DNA from: Acanthochromis polyacanthus
Taxonomy: Eukaryota; Chordata; Actinopteri; Pomacentridae
Direction: 5' to 3'
Assembly: GCF_021347895.1 (NCBI RefSeq)
Contig: NC_067134.1
Location: 29,757,449-29,821,448, forward strand
Length of the DNA stretch: 64,000 nucleotides
Part shown: piece after piece, positions 41,283-54,690 of the stretch
Numbering within the stretch: position 1 is the stretch's first letter
Layout of the letters: every line of letters begins with the position of its first letter
Notes under the pieces: model-generated
Seen by the model: the letters and a program-made list of their open reading frames with translations, nothing else
Told to the model about the DNA's origin: nothing
Database searches by the model: none
Program-made: the position numbers and the translations under genes

Positions 41283-43125
41283 AGAACTTTCTTGGAGGCT
41301 TTGACCACTGGCAGCAGCCTCAGAAGAGCCTCCTCTGAAGCAGAGTATTTCTTCAGGTCAAACACATCCAGATGTTCTCCTGATGACAGTAAGATGAAGA
41401 CCAGAGCTGACCACTGAGTAGGAGATAGTTTATCTGTGGACAGACGTCCTGATCTCAGGGACTGTTGGACCTTCTCCACTAGAGAAACATCCTTCAGTTC
41501 ATTCAGACAGTGGAACAGATTGATGCTTCTCTCTGCAGACATAACCTCACTGATCTTCTCCTTGATGTACTCCACTGTTTTCTGATTGGTCTGTGAGCTA
41601 CTTCTGGTCTGTGTCAGCAAGCCTCGTAGGAGATTCTGATTGGTCGGCAGTGACAGACCCAGGAGGAAGCGCAGAAACAAGTCCAGGTGTCCGTTTGGAC
41701 TCTGTAAGGCCTTGTCCACAGCTCTCCGGTGGAGATATTTTAGTTCAGGTTTCTTTAGAAATACTTTCAGCTTCTTGAAAGAACTTTGTTCTTCTTCCAG
41801 CAGGTTGATTCCAGAGTTGATGAAGGTCTGATGGACATGAAGAGCAGCCAGAAACTCCTGAACACTCAGATGGACAAAGCAGAACATTTTGTCTTCCTGT
41901 TTCCGTCTTCGCTCTGCTTTGAAGATCTCTGTGAACACTCCTGAGTACACTGAGGCTTCACTCACATCGATGCCACTTTCTCTCAGATCTTTCTCATAGA
42001 AGATCAGGTTGCCCTTTTGCAGCTGTTCAAAAGCCAGTTTAGCTAATGACTTAATAAACTGAATGCACTTCTCTGGACCGTACTTTTCTTTTGTGTGATC
42101 AATCTGAAATCTTAGAAACTCTGTATACATCTCAGTCAGGGTTCTGGGCAGATCTCCTCCCTCTCTTGTTTCCAGCAGCTCCTCCAGAACTGTAGCAGTG
42201 ATCCAGCAGAACACTGGGATGTGGCACATGATGTGGAGGCTTTGTGATGTCTTCATGTGGGAGATGATGCTGCTGGTCTGCTCCTTGAATCTCTTCCTGA
42301 AGTACTCCTCCTTCTGTGGGTCAGTGAACCCTCTGACTTCTGTTGTAGTGTTGACGAGGTTTTCAGGGATCTGATAGGCTGCTGCAGGTCTTGTGGTTAT
42401 CCAGAGGCGAGCTGAGCGCAACAGTTTTCCACTGATAAGTTCCCTCAGCAGGACTTCTATTTTAGTTGACTTTGTTATGTCCACAGAGAGAATGTTGTTG
42501 ACATCAAAGTCCAGACGAAGGCGACTCTCATCCAGTCCATCAAACACAAACAGCAGTTTGAATCTGCTCTTGCTGTAGCTGCTGTTTCCTGATGATTGCA
42601 GAGCTGTAAAGATGTAATTCAGAGCCTCCACTGTGACGTCTTTAGTTTCTGGGATACAGAAATGAATGAGCTCTGCCAAACCAAACTCTTTTCCCTGCAG
42701 TGAATTCAGGGCACGGAAAGTGAACGGGAAAATAAGATGCACGTCTTGATTGTTTTTTTCTTCAGCCCAGTCCAACACAAACTTGTGCACAAGAAATGTT
42801 TTTCCAATCCCCGCAATCCCATTGGTCAGCACTGTTCTGATGGGTATGTCTTTTCCAGAAGGATGCTTGAAAATGTCTCTGGGTTGGATCTGTGTCTCTG
42901 TGTCTGATGGCTTCCACACCTTGTCAATCTGTATGACTTCATGCTGTGTGTTTATGTGCATGTCCCGGCCAGCTGTGATGTACAGCTCTGTGTAGATATC
43001 AACCAGACGCTCCTCATCTGTTGCCCACCCCTCTGTTGTAACCAGAAATGTGTGCTGGAAGTTTGACTGAAGCTTCTGTTGGTAATATGTGATGTGACGT
43101 GGTTCTGGTACCGGAACAGTCTCAT
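41283..43125 (-). CDS. NLR-family gene, FISNA-NACHT exon
   Basis: The 1.84 kb exon runs from a GACACAG acceptor to GTAAGT. Residues counted from the in-frame Met at 43138: fish-specific NACHT-associated (FISNA) segment 15-90 (DIYTELYITAGRDMHINTQH), P-loop GIAGIGKT 107-114, Walker B LLFVFDGLDES 195-205, sensor ARLWITTRPAAA 243-254, winged-helix motif FVHLSVQEFLAA 421-432, and a helical tail to VKASKKVL. All key nucleotide-binding residues are present and the frame is open. Fish NLRs of this class are cytosolic sensors; ligand unknown. It joins the PYD exon (phase 1) and the LRR exon (phase 2). The long complementary ORFs are shadows. Confidence 0.9.
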
Positions 43126-43256
43126 CTGTGTCAAACATGAAGGGAACAATGTGAGGTGTGTGTCAACAGAAATCTCTGTTGTTGGAAAAACACAAGCAAC
43201 TAAGCAACGAAAAAGTGGTTGGACTTTTAATTACTCACCTATAACAGTCACAAGCC

Positions 43257-44870
43257 AGCCAGTGGAATTTAAACCCTCCAGGGCTATCGAGATTATTTTT
43301 TTTCATCTAAAAAAATAATATTTTCCTATTCATCTCTGTAAATTTATTGTTTTAGCCTATTCAATTTTGTAAATATCAACAAGTCCTCAAACTCATACGA
43401 CCACATAGGTCATGTGTAACGTGCCTCTGAATACGACCCATGAGAGCGTATTCACGTTAGCGCCCCTACGGGGAAAAGGAAGGCATTACGGGATTTAATT
43501 CCCGAAACGGCTTTTCCCTCGCGAAACGGCTTTTCCCTCACTTTTGCAAGACGGGTTTAGGGTTATGGTTATGGTTAGGGTTATGGTTAGGGTTAGGGAT
43601 AGTGTGAGGTTAAAGTTTGTTCATGGTGACGTTTCAGCTGACACACCGGGGTGTCAATATTTACTCAACCGTTAGAGGTCGCTTAACGTCAAAACGTAAC
43701 ACTCAGTCGTAATACGGGCATGTACAGACGACCTTTGTGGTCGTTTTCAAATTGAGGACAGGCTCGTAAATATTTTTGCTTGAACGTTAAAGGAGGTTTT
43801 CCTCACATTTTGGTGTATTTTAACCCTTTGATGGTCTAAATTCCTTGAATAGACCTTGTGCTGGAATCACTGCCCAACTTAGTTTTTATTTTCATTGCAG
43901 TGGTTGATTTTTCCTCAGCAAGATCAATGCTTTTTTTAATACGTCTTTCTCCATTTTTATTTTGTCTACCTGTGGGTTTAAACTATTATAACCTTCTTTT
44001 TTATTCAATAAATGACTAATAACACACTTTGATCTTCATGTTTGTTTGCTTATTTGTTCATAAGTGAAATTTAATTTTCCATGTTGAATAATCACAGCTT
44101 TTTCTTCTACAAGGGGTATCCTCTTCCCATGGCTAAAATTAATTTTAAAAATGAAAATAGAAAAAGTATCTTTTGAAAAGCAGTAAAATTAATGTTTGTA
44201 TTTTTGTCCTTATCTTTTTGTCACCATTTTTAATTATATTTAATTAAAGCAAATATAAAGAACTACAAAGACAATATCAAAAAACACATATTTTTAGTAG
44301 TGAAAAGACTCAGAAACAAAACTTGAAAATATGTAATATTCTATATTTTACTTTAGATCTGTTCTTATTATTATACAGTCAGTGACTGGGTAAAACATGA
44401 ACAACATAAAGTTATGAACTTCAACTTTAACTTCTTTCAAACCGATCTTTCTTGAAACAATTAAAAAAAACTGAGGCCAAAGTGTGATGGTTAAATAAAC
44501 ATAAACTACTAATATTCATCGATAAACAATCTGTGCTAATATCCCAGTTTAACCGCTATAGAACCGTCAGAACCAGCGGCAGATTTCAAAAAGTCTTCCC
44601 AAGATAAGGCTCCTCTTGGTGGCTACAGTGCGGCTGACCATCCAGTTTTAGCTGTCTAACCTCTCAAACAGTAGGAGTAAATTTTTGATCAGGCTTTTCT
44701 TGATAAATTGACCACAGATTGGGATAATGTTTTGTTTGGCTACCCAAGTCTCCATAATGTGGGCAGAGTGAGAACACTTCCGGGTATTTCATCTGTTCTT
44801 GGCCAGATGTGTACTTTGAATTGGATCAGTCCTTGGTCTCCGACTGATGACGTTTCATGAGTACGCAAGA
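43257..44870 (+). repeat. Direct duplication, copy 1 (partner 61582-62870)
   Basis: About 1.2 kb of A/T-rich non-coding sequence, from GGAATTTAAACCC to GGATCAGTCCTTGGTCTC, is collinear with 61582-62870, interrupted here by a MITE (43377-43765). It lies in the NLR intron. Shared marks include AAAGGAGGTTTTCCTCACAT and CATAATGTGGGC. Confidence 0.8.
43377..43765. mobile_element. MITE carrying telomere-like repeats
   Basis: Flanked by GTAAATAT at 43369-43376 and 43766-43773 and missing from the duplicate at 61.67 kb, which serves as an empty site. Its ends share AAGTCCTCAAACTCATACGA with, in reverse, TGTCCTCAATTTGAAAACGA, both followed by CCACA. The middle (43553-43603) is a run of GGTTAGGGTTATGGTTA units. 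CpG-rich compared with the surroundings. Confidence 0.7.
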
Positions 44871-45437
44871 ACGCAAGTACGGATCACAGACTGTACAGTC
44901 TATAATATAGACAAGTACGCATATTGAGAAATGGCCAATGTTTATGGGTCTTGTCCTGATTGATGCACCAAAACACCAGCAGCGCATTCTGGGATTTGTA
45001 GTAGTAGTGATGCATGTGCTATATAATACCAGTGGGCAAGCTCTAGTCATCATTTGTTATTGCCTTGTGGGCCTATTATAATTACATGGCGGGCCAAATC
45101 TGGCCTGTGGGACAGAGTTTGATACCTATGCTTTAGACAACTGAACCTAAAAACAGAGAGCTGGACCAGCAGCTCAGTTCTGGGCTCACTGGGGCCCTTA
45201 TCAAAGTACACTGCAGTCAAAAGTTTTAGAACACCCCAATTTTTCCAGTTTTTCATTGAAATTCAAGCAGTTCAAGTCCAACAAGAAGCTTGAATTGGTG
45301 GTGAACTGCCAGAGATTAAAAAAAAGATAAGGTTACCCAAAACTGAAAAATAATGTACATTTCAGAATTATACAAAATGGCCTTTCTCAGGAACAAGAAA
45401 TGGGTTAAAAACTTTATGCTGTTCTGCAGCAATGGAG
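44871..45437. other. NLR intron; possible Tc1-like relic
   Basis: No gene seen. 45212-45437 begins CAGTCAAAAGTTTTAGAACA and may be the end of a Tc1-like relic that continues at 46143-46500 beyond the LINE insertion; no transposase motif is certain. Confidence 0.35.
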
Positions 45438-45446
45438 GTTGATCAA

Positions 45447-46133
45447 TTCTACAATTCTACAATTTCATTTAGCAGACGCTTTTTGTCCAAAGCGACGTAC
45501 AACACAAGCAAGAATTCAGACATAAGGAAAAACCTGTAGTAAGTGCAAAAGTGCTTCAATTGCGATTGGTCAAAGGTGTTGCCATCAAGTTGCAGAAGAA
45601 TTGCTAACCCCCCGCCTTTTTTTCAACTTTGTCAGTGTTAAATAAGTGCTGGGTTTTGGACCACTTGACTTATTCTACCCCTAAGGTGGAGTCGGATTAA
45701 GTGCCTCGGTGTTCTCTGAACAATTGAGTCTTCAATTGTCTCTTAAAAGTAGAAAGGGACTCAGCAGAACACACAGAGTTTGGTAATTTGTTCCACCATT
45801 TGGGAACAACAGAGGAGAAGAGTCTAGCTAGAGATTTTGAGCTGTGCTGGGCTGGAAGCACCAGGCGTCTCTCACATGCAGAGCGAAGTGGGTGTGAAGG
45901 GGAGTAGACCTGGATCAGGGAATCCAGGTAGGCTGGGGCTGTTCTTGTAAATGTTTTGTAAGCCAGGAGGAGAGTTTTGAATTTGATTCTGGCTGCAACT
46001 GGAAGCCAGTGAAGGGAGATGAACAGGGGAGTGACATGAGCTCTTTGGGCTGGTTGAAGACCAGACATGCTGCTGCATTTTGGATCATCTGTAGAGGTTT
46101 GACTGTACATGCAGGGAGACCTGCCAGAAGAGA
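45447..46133 (-). mobile_element. LINE 3' end (L2-like) with 9 bp duplication
   Basis: Flanked by GTTGATCAA at 45438-45446 and 46134-46142. The minus strand encodes the C-terminal tail of a LINE ORF2 (LHWLPVAARIKFKTLLLAYK, ARLFSSVVPKWWNKLP, LSTFKRQLKTQLF), followed by a 3' UTR with TAGCAGACG in reverse. The ORF (46110-45697) is open but 5'-truncated. Confidence 0.75.
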
Positions 46134-46142
46134 GTTGATCAA

Positions 46143-46907
46143 GCCTTGAAAGTTGGTGCTACCATCCTACAGGAGTCCAACTTTCCTAGATTCCTTCCAA
46201 CCCCCTCTGTCTGCATAAAGTAGTGTTGGAACACACTGTGGAACCCTCCAGATCATTATTTGAACAGCATTGTACTGCTGAAGTAGTGTGTTGCTACAAA
46301 AAATGGAAAAGAAAAGGCAATTACCTATAGAAGACAGACTGACCATCATAACACTTAAAACGTAGATCTTTCCTACAGAGAAACTGAAGACAGTCAAGGT
46401 GTCACTGAGTACAGTTTTCTTCGCCATCAAAAGGCACTCAGAAACGAGCTTAAAATGGACACCAGTTGAGAAAAGTGGATTTGAGGATCACCAGCCACAA
46501 AACTGACCGTTCTGCTACAGCTACACTACAACCTGCTGCCTCATGCAACTCCATAGACAACCACTGTTCTGTGTTGTACTAAACAACCTGCTTAAACTCA
46601 GCTTCCATTTCAGGCATGATGAACTGCTGCCATTTCTCTTTACAGACGAAAGAATCCATCAGTTTTACCTTCAGTCTGAGGAAGAGGAGGCTGAGTCTGA
46701 GAGGAGGAAGTTTCTCTGTTCTCTGAAGGTTCTTCAACATCACTGACATGCACTGACAGACAGAGATCACGTGTTATATTCCCCACTGTTTACTGCTTTC
46801 ATTTATTTCAGCTACAACAGACTTAGAAGGGACTTTATGTTGACATTGATTGATGAGTTGATGGTGTTGATTAACTCTGGTTTTCTGACACCACCATGCA
46901 TCTTTCT
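46143..46907. other. NLR intron, no gene seen
   Basis: Probable continuation of a DNA-transposon relic to about 46500, then unique sequence. Short ORFs only. Confidence 0.35.
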
Positions 46908-46947
46908 GACTATAATGATATCATGTTGTTCTTGTCTTGTGACTGAC

Positions 46948-47221
46948 CTTCTAGTCCTGAGCTGCTGGCAGGAAACCTCTGCAGCAGATCCTTCCTGGAA
47001 ATCTTCTCTAAAACCACCCTGGTCACCTGCACAGCTCTCTGAAGTCCATAAGTCTCCACCATCACATCCACAGTGTTACACCTGTCTAGTGTCTGTAGTC
47101 GGCATTTTGTGATCGCTGGGAGGTCTTGAACATTGTTGGGCTGCTTCAGGAACCACTGGAATGTAGACAGCTGATCATCTCTCAGATCCTCCAGGATGTT
47201 CAAGAGCACTTCTGACGTCAT
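46948..47221 (-). CDS. NLR-family gene, PYD exon
   Basis: The ATG at 47221 follows a TTTTATCAGG acceptor, so a 5' non-coding exon lies upstream. It encodes MTSEVLLNILEDLRDDQLST, FQWFLKQ, LDRCNTVDVMVETYG and VLEKISRKDLLQRF, the six-helix pyrin/death-fold pattern. It ends in phase 1 at GTCAGT (46947) and joins the NACHT exon as EDETVP. PYD domains recruit adaptors such as ASC through homotypic contact, giving an NLRP-like layout PYD-FISNA-NACHT-LRR. The 3.8 kb intron holds repeats. Confidence 0.85.
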
Positions 47222-47279
47222 CGTGGCTCCCTGATAAAATCAAAGAAGCAGTTAATGAACAGTTGTGTTGTTGACAAAA

Positions 47280-47690
47280 AGGAAACTCAAAACTACAAAA
47301 ATTGTAAAAAAAATAAAAAAAAAAAAAAAGACAGACAAATTCAGGCACAACATGCCTAAAATGAGACACACAGGTAAAAATGAGACAAAATAAGACAGAA
47401 AACAACAAAAATTAGATAAACTAACACAAAATATAAAAATGAGACAAATTAAGACACAAAATGACAAAAATGAGATTAACACACAAAATGATAAAAATGA
47501 GACAATTTGAGACACAAAATAACAAAAATCAGACAAACTAACAAACAAAATGCTGAAAATGAGACAAATAAAGACAGAAAATAATAAAAATTAGTCAAAT
47601 TTAGTCCAAAAATGGAAAAAAAATGAGACAAATTAAGACACAAAATGGTAAAAATGAGACAAATTAAGGCAGTAAATGCTGAAAGAAATG
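47280..47690 (-). repeat. A-rich minisatellite upstream of the PYD exon
   Basis: Degenerate units AAAATGAGACAAATTAAGAC. Located about 60 bp before the PYD exon acceptor, so within the 5' intron of the NLR gene. Confidence 0.7.
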
Positions 47691-47971
47691 AAGATGTGCA
47701 GAGCTCAGGCAGAGAAAGGGAAATCAGAGACTATCTCTGGTCCAGCTGGTCTTCATGAGATGAATATTACTTTAGCATTATGTATTTGAGGACGAATCTT
47801 TCAGGCCTAAATATGATCTGATGAAGTTCATCTTTTCATTTTAAGATCATAAGTAGACCCTTAATTCTTTAGAATATCCAGATATTGGAATTATAGAGTG
47901 AAAAATGGAAGAAATGTCCCAAATAAAGAACATGAATCCTAAAAGCTGCTCGTGTCCGTATTCAGCTCTTG
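47691..47971. other. No gene seen
   Basis: Unique A/T-rich sequence between the minisatellite and the Tc1 element. Confidence 0.4.
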
Positions 47972-47973
47972 TA

Positions 47974-49609
<1,636 letters not shown>

Positions 49610-49659
49610 TAGATCCATGTCGTCTTTATCCTGCACTGGCCTTGATCACTAATAGAAGT

Positions 49660-50160
49660 TATGAGTGTGAATGGAGATCCTTGTTCTACTTCTGTTTTAC
49701 TACAAACATACGGTTCACACAATGTTCTAGTTCTACGTGTGTTGTTGAAAAATCAAATGTTCAAAGCATTTCCATCCTACAACTGTTGAACTGAAGTTCT
49801 GCTGATAAGAACAACTCATGTTTAGAACTGTCTGACAAACACAAATGATATTTACTGATAAAACATTGATTTCAGCATCAGTTTGAGAACTCCTGCTGGT
49901 TGGAAACACCCCAACATGTCTGAAGATTTGGTTTTAGGGAAAAAAAATATTTATTTATTGTTTTAATTGTGCCACAACAACATTGTTTTAGAGTTAAAAT
50001 ATGACGAATGATTCAATCAGTTTTATGTTCTATAGATATATAAAAGATAAAAACCAGTTTAAAGTGTCTTTCACTCACATTCAGACGGAGAAAAGGAGCT
50101 GCAACATGAAGACGGTAAAATCAGAACTCACTTGAGGAACAGGAAGGGCCGTGACATCAC
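49660..50160 (+). repeat. Duplicated block, copy 1 (partner 54225-54690)
   Basis: From CACACAATGTTCTAG to GAGGAACAGGAAG it matches 54240-54670 closely. A third partial copy is at 51085-51190 (AACTCATGTTTAGAACTG). It contains a TATATAAAAG box-like motif at about 50036 and a short downstream ORF start, but no gene I recognise. Confidence 0.7.
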
Positions 50161-52334
50161 TGTTGTCAGGGCAACGAAGCAGGAAAAAGATTTCTACATG
50201 ATCTGACAACTTCACAGAGGGAACTAGCTGCTAAGCCTAAATGGAGACAGCTACTCCTGTCATGGTCCCACTCCTGCTCTTGCCCTTTTTCCTCTTTTCC
50301 CTCCTGTCTCCCTCTCCCGGTCGCTCGCCCTCTGGCTACCAGCTGATTGCTGCTGGGTTTCAGCTGCAGGCAATCAATCCAAAGTTAATAAAAATGATCT
50401 CAAATAATTAAAATATTTTAACAGCAAAGTAAATTAATAAAACCATCCAGAAACTTATCTGTTTTATCTAACACATCAGAGAACAAAACAATCAACATAA
50501 TAGCAGCTATTTTCGTACCTGTTTGAATAAAAAATAAATGAATCACACGAGCTGGTGTGCTCGACATTCACATGATAAGGGAGGCTAACTGTGAACACCC
50601 ACCTGTGTGATATGGACGCTCAGACAGGTGATCTGTTTCCTGGAACCAGTCAGGACTCCACCTATGAGGAAGCAGCAGGCAGACTTTCACAATAAGAGCA
50701 CATTTTACAGGCTGATTCCCACTCATTTCATGTGACCGATTAGTTCTACATTCAACCTTTTTCATGTCACTCAACATCCAACACAACTTGTACAAACCCT
50801 GTGCTTCATGAAACCAGAAGCTTCATCAGGCTGTAAATCCCTGACAGTTAACATTCCCTGGAATGGAATCACTGGGACAGAACCAACATCAGCAGAGATC
50901 ACACTGATGCACATTTCCCTCAACATGTCTGCTCTCAGTCTCATTTAATGCTGCATTTAAGAAACGTCTGAACATTTCTAGCATTTGGTTTCTTCAAAGT
51001 GTATCAGGTGAACTTTATTTCACTTTAAATATTTTCCCCTCTGCTAGACAGATCAGATCACAGGTTGTGATTGACAGATAATAAGAACAACTCATGTTTA
51101 GAACTGCCTGACAAACACAAATTATATTTACTGATAAAACATTGATTTAAGCATCAGTTTGATAATTTCTGCTGGTTGGGAACACCCCCAACACTGGGGC
51201 AAAAAATCAGCCCTGGCATTTGTGGCCCAGACCTGGTCCACTGAATCAAGCACTAATTGTTGAAGGCAATGACAAAAAAACTGAGAAAGTGGTAAGAGTT
51301 TAAGAACATAAATTCAAAAACATCTTTCGAGACCGATACAAGCTTGTTGACAAGTTGGAAAAAATTGCAATCCAGTAGAATAGGGATATTCAACTAAAAT
51401 TCAAAGTGGTCCAGTCTGAGAAAATGTATTAAAGCAAAGGTCCAGATAAGCATAATGTCCAGGCTGAATTAGTGCGATATATGTTGATGTAACCTGGTAG
51501 TATTATTAGCGTCTGCATGTAATCAGTCACTGACCATCAAATCAATTTCAGTACGGCAATAGTTTTTTAATAAATAACTTTTTATATAACTGTACATCTA
51601 AAAATAAAATACAGAACTTAAAAAAATGAATGAACAACCTGAACTAACATATAGACATAGATAATACCTAAATCTAAAATGTTTTTTAAAAGTTGAACTT
51701 TTTTTTTCCTGTATCATTTCACTGCCCTTATATCTCTGCTGCTTACTGGGAGAACCGAGCTGCAGGTTGTCCTGCCAGTGTCTTGTATCATGGTCTGAAT
51801 GGTGTCAGGGCCGTTCTCAAACACACCTGGAGCTCAGTGTCACTCTAGAACGATATTCAGTTTGGATTGTGTTCATAGTTGAGAAAGCTGCCTCTCAGCT
51901 GTATGTTCAGAAGAACATAGTCAGCATGTACAGGACTATTTTTTCTCAGTGTTGCGCTTTTTGTGTTTCTATTTAGTCTGTCCCTTGCCTCTAAACTATT
52001 TTCTGAACACTGAGCTTGCGTAGCGGCTACAATGCAGAGACTTCATTGGCTGAGTAGCATCACATGGGATGTCTGAATTCGTATGTAATTGGTTTGTGTG
52101 TTTTCTGAGCTGGAAACCAACGGCATAAACACTGGAAAAGCTGCACTGTGAAAATAGAAGCGACCGGTGAAATGTAAAATCTGATTAAAATGTATAACTG
52201 ACAGGTCCGTGTGAACCTGTTGACCAGCCCCAGGAGACACTGGCCCCCCGGGACAGTGCCCAGTATGCCAGATGCAGTCCACCCCTGCATGTCTGAAGAT
52301 TTGGTTTAAATTTATGTATAGACTCAAAGTCACA
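50161..52334. other. No confirmed gene
   Basis: A possible 58 bp minus-strand exon (about 50604-50661, between CCTCATAG and GTGGGTG) could be a non-coding 5' exon of the NLR gene, but the evidence is only splice-like context. Otherwise unique sequence with short ORFs. Confidence 0.3.
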
Positions 52335-52880
52335 ACAAATGATGTAAAAATAACTCCCCCAAAATGCAAAAATCAACACAAAAAAGGTGCAAAATCACTT
52401 TTTAAAAATGCCTGAAAAACATAAAAAAGACAGTTGTACCACAAAAACACTCAAAACAGCAACAAATGATGTAAAATAACTTCAGAAAGACTGCAGTCAT
52501 CACTAAAATGTGCAAAATCAACACAAAAGGTGCAAAATCACTTTTAAAAATTGCAAAATTAACTTTTAAAAGCCACTAAATTACCATAAAAACACTCAAA
52601 ATGCCATCAAATGCTGTGAAATAACCTCATAAAGACTGAAATCAACACAAAAATGTACAAAAGCACTGCAACAAAAGATGAAAGCTTGTCTCAACATAAT
52701 GAAAAAATGTGCAAAATCACAACAAAAATGTGCAAAATCAGTTTTAAAAAATGCAAAATTGAAATTAAAAGTCACTAAATTTCTACAGAAACACTCAAAA
52801 TACCAACAAATTATGTGAAATAACCTCATAAACACTGAAATAAGTGCAAAAAAAGTTTAAAAAAAAATCACTTCTAAAAA
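52335..52880 (-). repeat. A-rich minisatellite (TGCAAAATCA type)
   Basis: Degenerate array of AAAATGTGCAAAATCAAC units with CACTCAAAATGCCAACAAAT interspersed. ORFs across it are not genes. Confidence 0.65.
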
Positions 52881-53536
52881 TGCAAAATCAACGACGACTG
52901 TTTTGACAGGAACAGATGAGTGCACAGTCAGATGCTGAAACAACAACACGTGTTCTCATATTTTTGGCTTTTAGATCTGAAATCTAAACAAAGTATGTCA
53001 TAAATTTATTTTACTGAACAGTAAAAACAGCAAAACTATGAAACTTTAAACTTCATATACTTAAACATGACAATGTTAATGATAATATGATATGATAACG
53101 ATAACTTTGAAGAGCATTTAGGTCTGACTCCATCCCATAATGCAGGAAGTCTCTTTAATTTATGTCCAAATCCAAATGAAATGAATGTGACTGATTGAAT
53201 ATTGTGTGTAATAAATACCAATAAATAATCAATTTGTGGAAACAGGCCAGACATTAAAACGCATTTATGCATTTTCTGCATAAATTTGAACAGTTTGAGT
53301 CATTTTTGCACAAGTTTTAAGCAATTTTCAACAAACTTTAAGAATAGTTTGACATATTTTAACTAATTTTACCTAACTTTGAGTTATTTTAACAAATCTT
53401 GAATAATTTTGAGTAATTTTGGACGAATTTCAAACTAATTCCAGATCACATTCAGACTATTTAAAGTCATTTTGGACAAATTTTGAGTCGTTTTGGAATT
53501 TTTAACTCACTTTGGAGTAGTTTTGAGTTATTTTGG
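52881..53536. other. No gene seen
   Basis: A/T-rich; 53290-53530 is a degenerate series of TTTGAGTNATTTTGGA units. Confidence 0.4.
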
Positions 53537-54224
53537 ACCAGCTCTGGACTCATCTGACCACAGAATCTTCTCCACTTCCTGGCTGTCCGGTTCTTGTGTT
53601 CTTGGTCCAACAACACCGGGCTAACCTCTGTCTCTCATTGGTCAGAGGCTTCTTGACAGCCTTGTAGGACCTTCAGCCATGATCTAAAAGTCTGCTGGAA
53701 CACTGGACACCAGTTTGGTTTGACCACTGCTGCTGAAGCTCCTGTCATGTCAGTGCCTGGTTTTCCATGAGGATCACGATGAGGTCATTTCTTGCTGAAG
53801 AAACTCTTGGACGTCCAGATGTTGGTTTGTCTTCCAGCTGTTGGTTGGTCTGTATTTCTGCAGAGTGAATCCAACTGCTGAAGGACTGCATCTGGACTTC
53901 CTGTTCATGTGGTTACAGCTGCAGCCTTCCTGTCTGAGAATCTGGGTCTTCACTCATGTTTCCTGTTTTAGGTTCTTTGAGTGTTTTTTGTCTCTGAAGA
54001 ACTTTCTAATGTGCTGCTTTATAAAGACACGAAGCAAAATCACCCAAAACTCAACATTTCTTCTGTATTTTTGTGTAACCAATCAGTTTTCAGGTTTTAA
54101 TGTCTTTTTTAGGATGTGTTTAGTTTTCTGGCTGTGACTGAACTAAAAGAAATTCCACTTGAAGACCTCAGAGGGATTCTTAATGCAGGATTTCATAAAT
54201 GCATGGGGAGTCCCAAAACTTTGT
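53537..54224 (-). mobile_element. Tc1-like transposase relic
   Basis: The minus strand reads EVEKILWSDESRAG at 53583-53540, with the WSDES motif holding the first catalytic Asp of Tc1/mariner transposases, and further weak similarity upstream in broken frames to about 53900. Downstream (54080-54240) resembles 2160-2310. No intact frame or clear ends. Confidence 0.5.
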
Positions 54225-54690
54225 TCACCACTGTTTGGTCCACACAGTGTTCGAGTTCTATGTGTGTTGATGAAAAATCAAACATTCAAAGCATTTCCAT
54301 CCTACAACTGTTGAACTGAAGTTCTGCTGATAAGAACAACTCATGTTTAGAACTGCCTGACAAACACAAATGATATTTACTGATAAAACATTGATTTCAG
54401 CATCAGTTTGAGAACTCCTGCTGGTTGGAAACACCCCAACATGTCTGAAGATTTGGATTTAGGAAAAAAAAGATTTATTTAATTTTTTAATTGTGTCACA
54501 ACAACGTTGTTTTAGAGTTAAAATATGACGAATGATTCAATCAATATTATGTTCTATAGATATATAAAAGATAAAAACCAGTTTAAAGTGTCTTTTACTC
54601 ACATTCAGACGGAGAAAAGGAGCTGCAACATGAAGATGGTAAAAGCAGAACTAATTAGAGGAACAGGAAGTGGTGTGACATCACTGTTGT
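54225..54690 (+). repeat. Duplicated block, copy 2 (partner 49660-50160)
   Basis: See similarity described for the first copy; spacing is about 4.56 kb. It is directly preceded by the Tc1-like relic, so the duplicated unit may include or adjoin a transposon end. Confidence 0.7.

Noticed and set aside
41593..42995. Plus-strand ORFs opposite the NACHT exon
   Set aside because: Antisense shadows of a long conserved coding exon.
43553..43603. Chromosome end or fusion point suggested by TTAGGG-like repeats
   Set aside because: The tract is short, degenerate and inside a bounded MITE missing from the duplicate copy.
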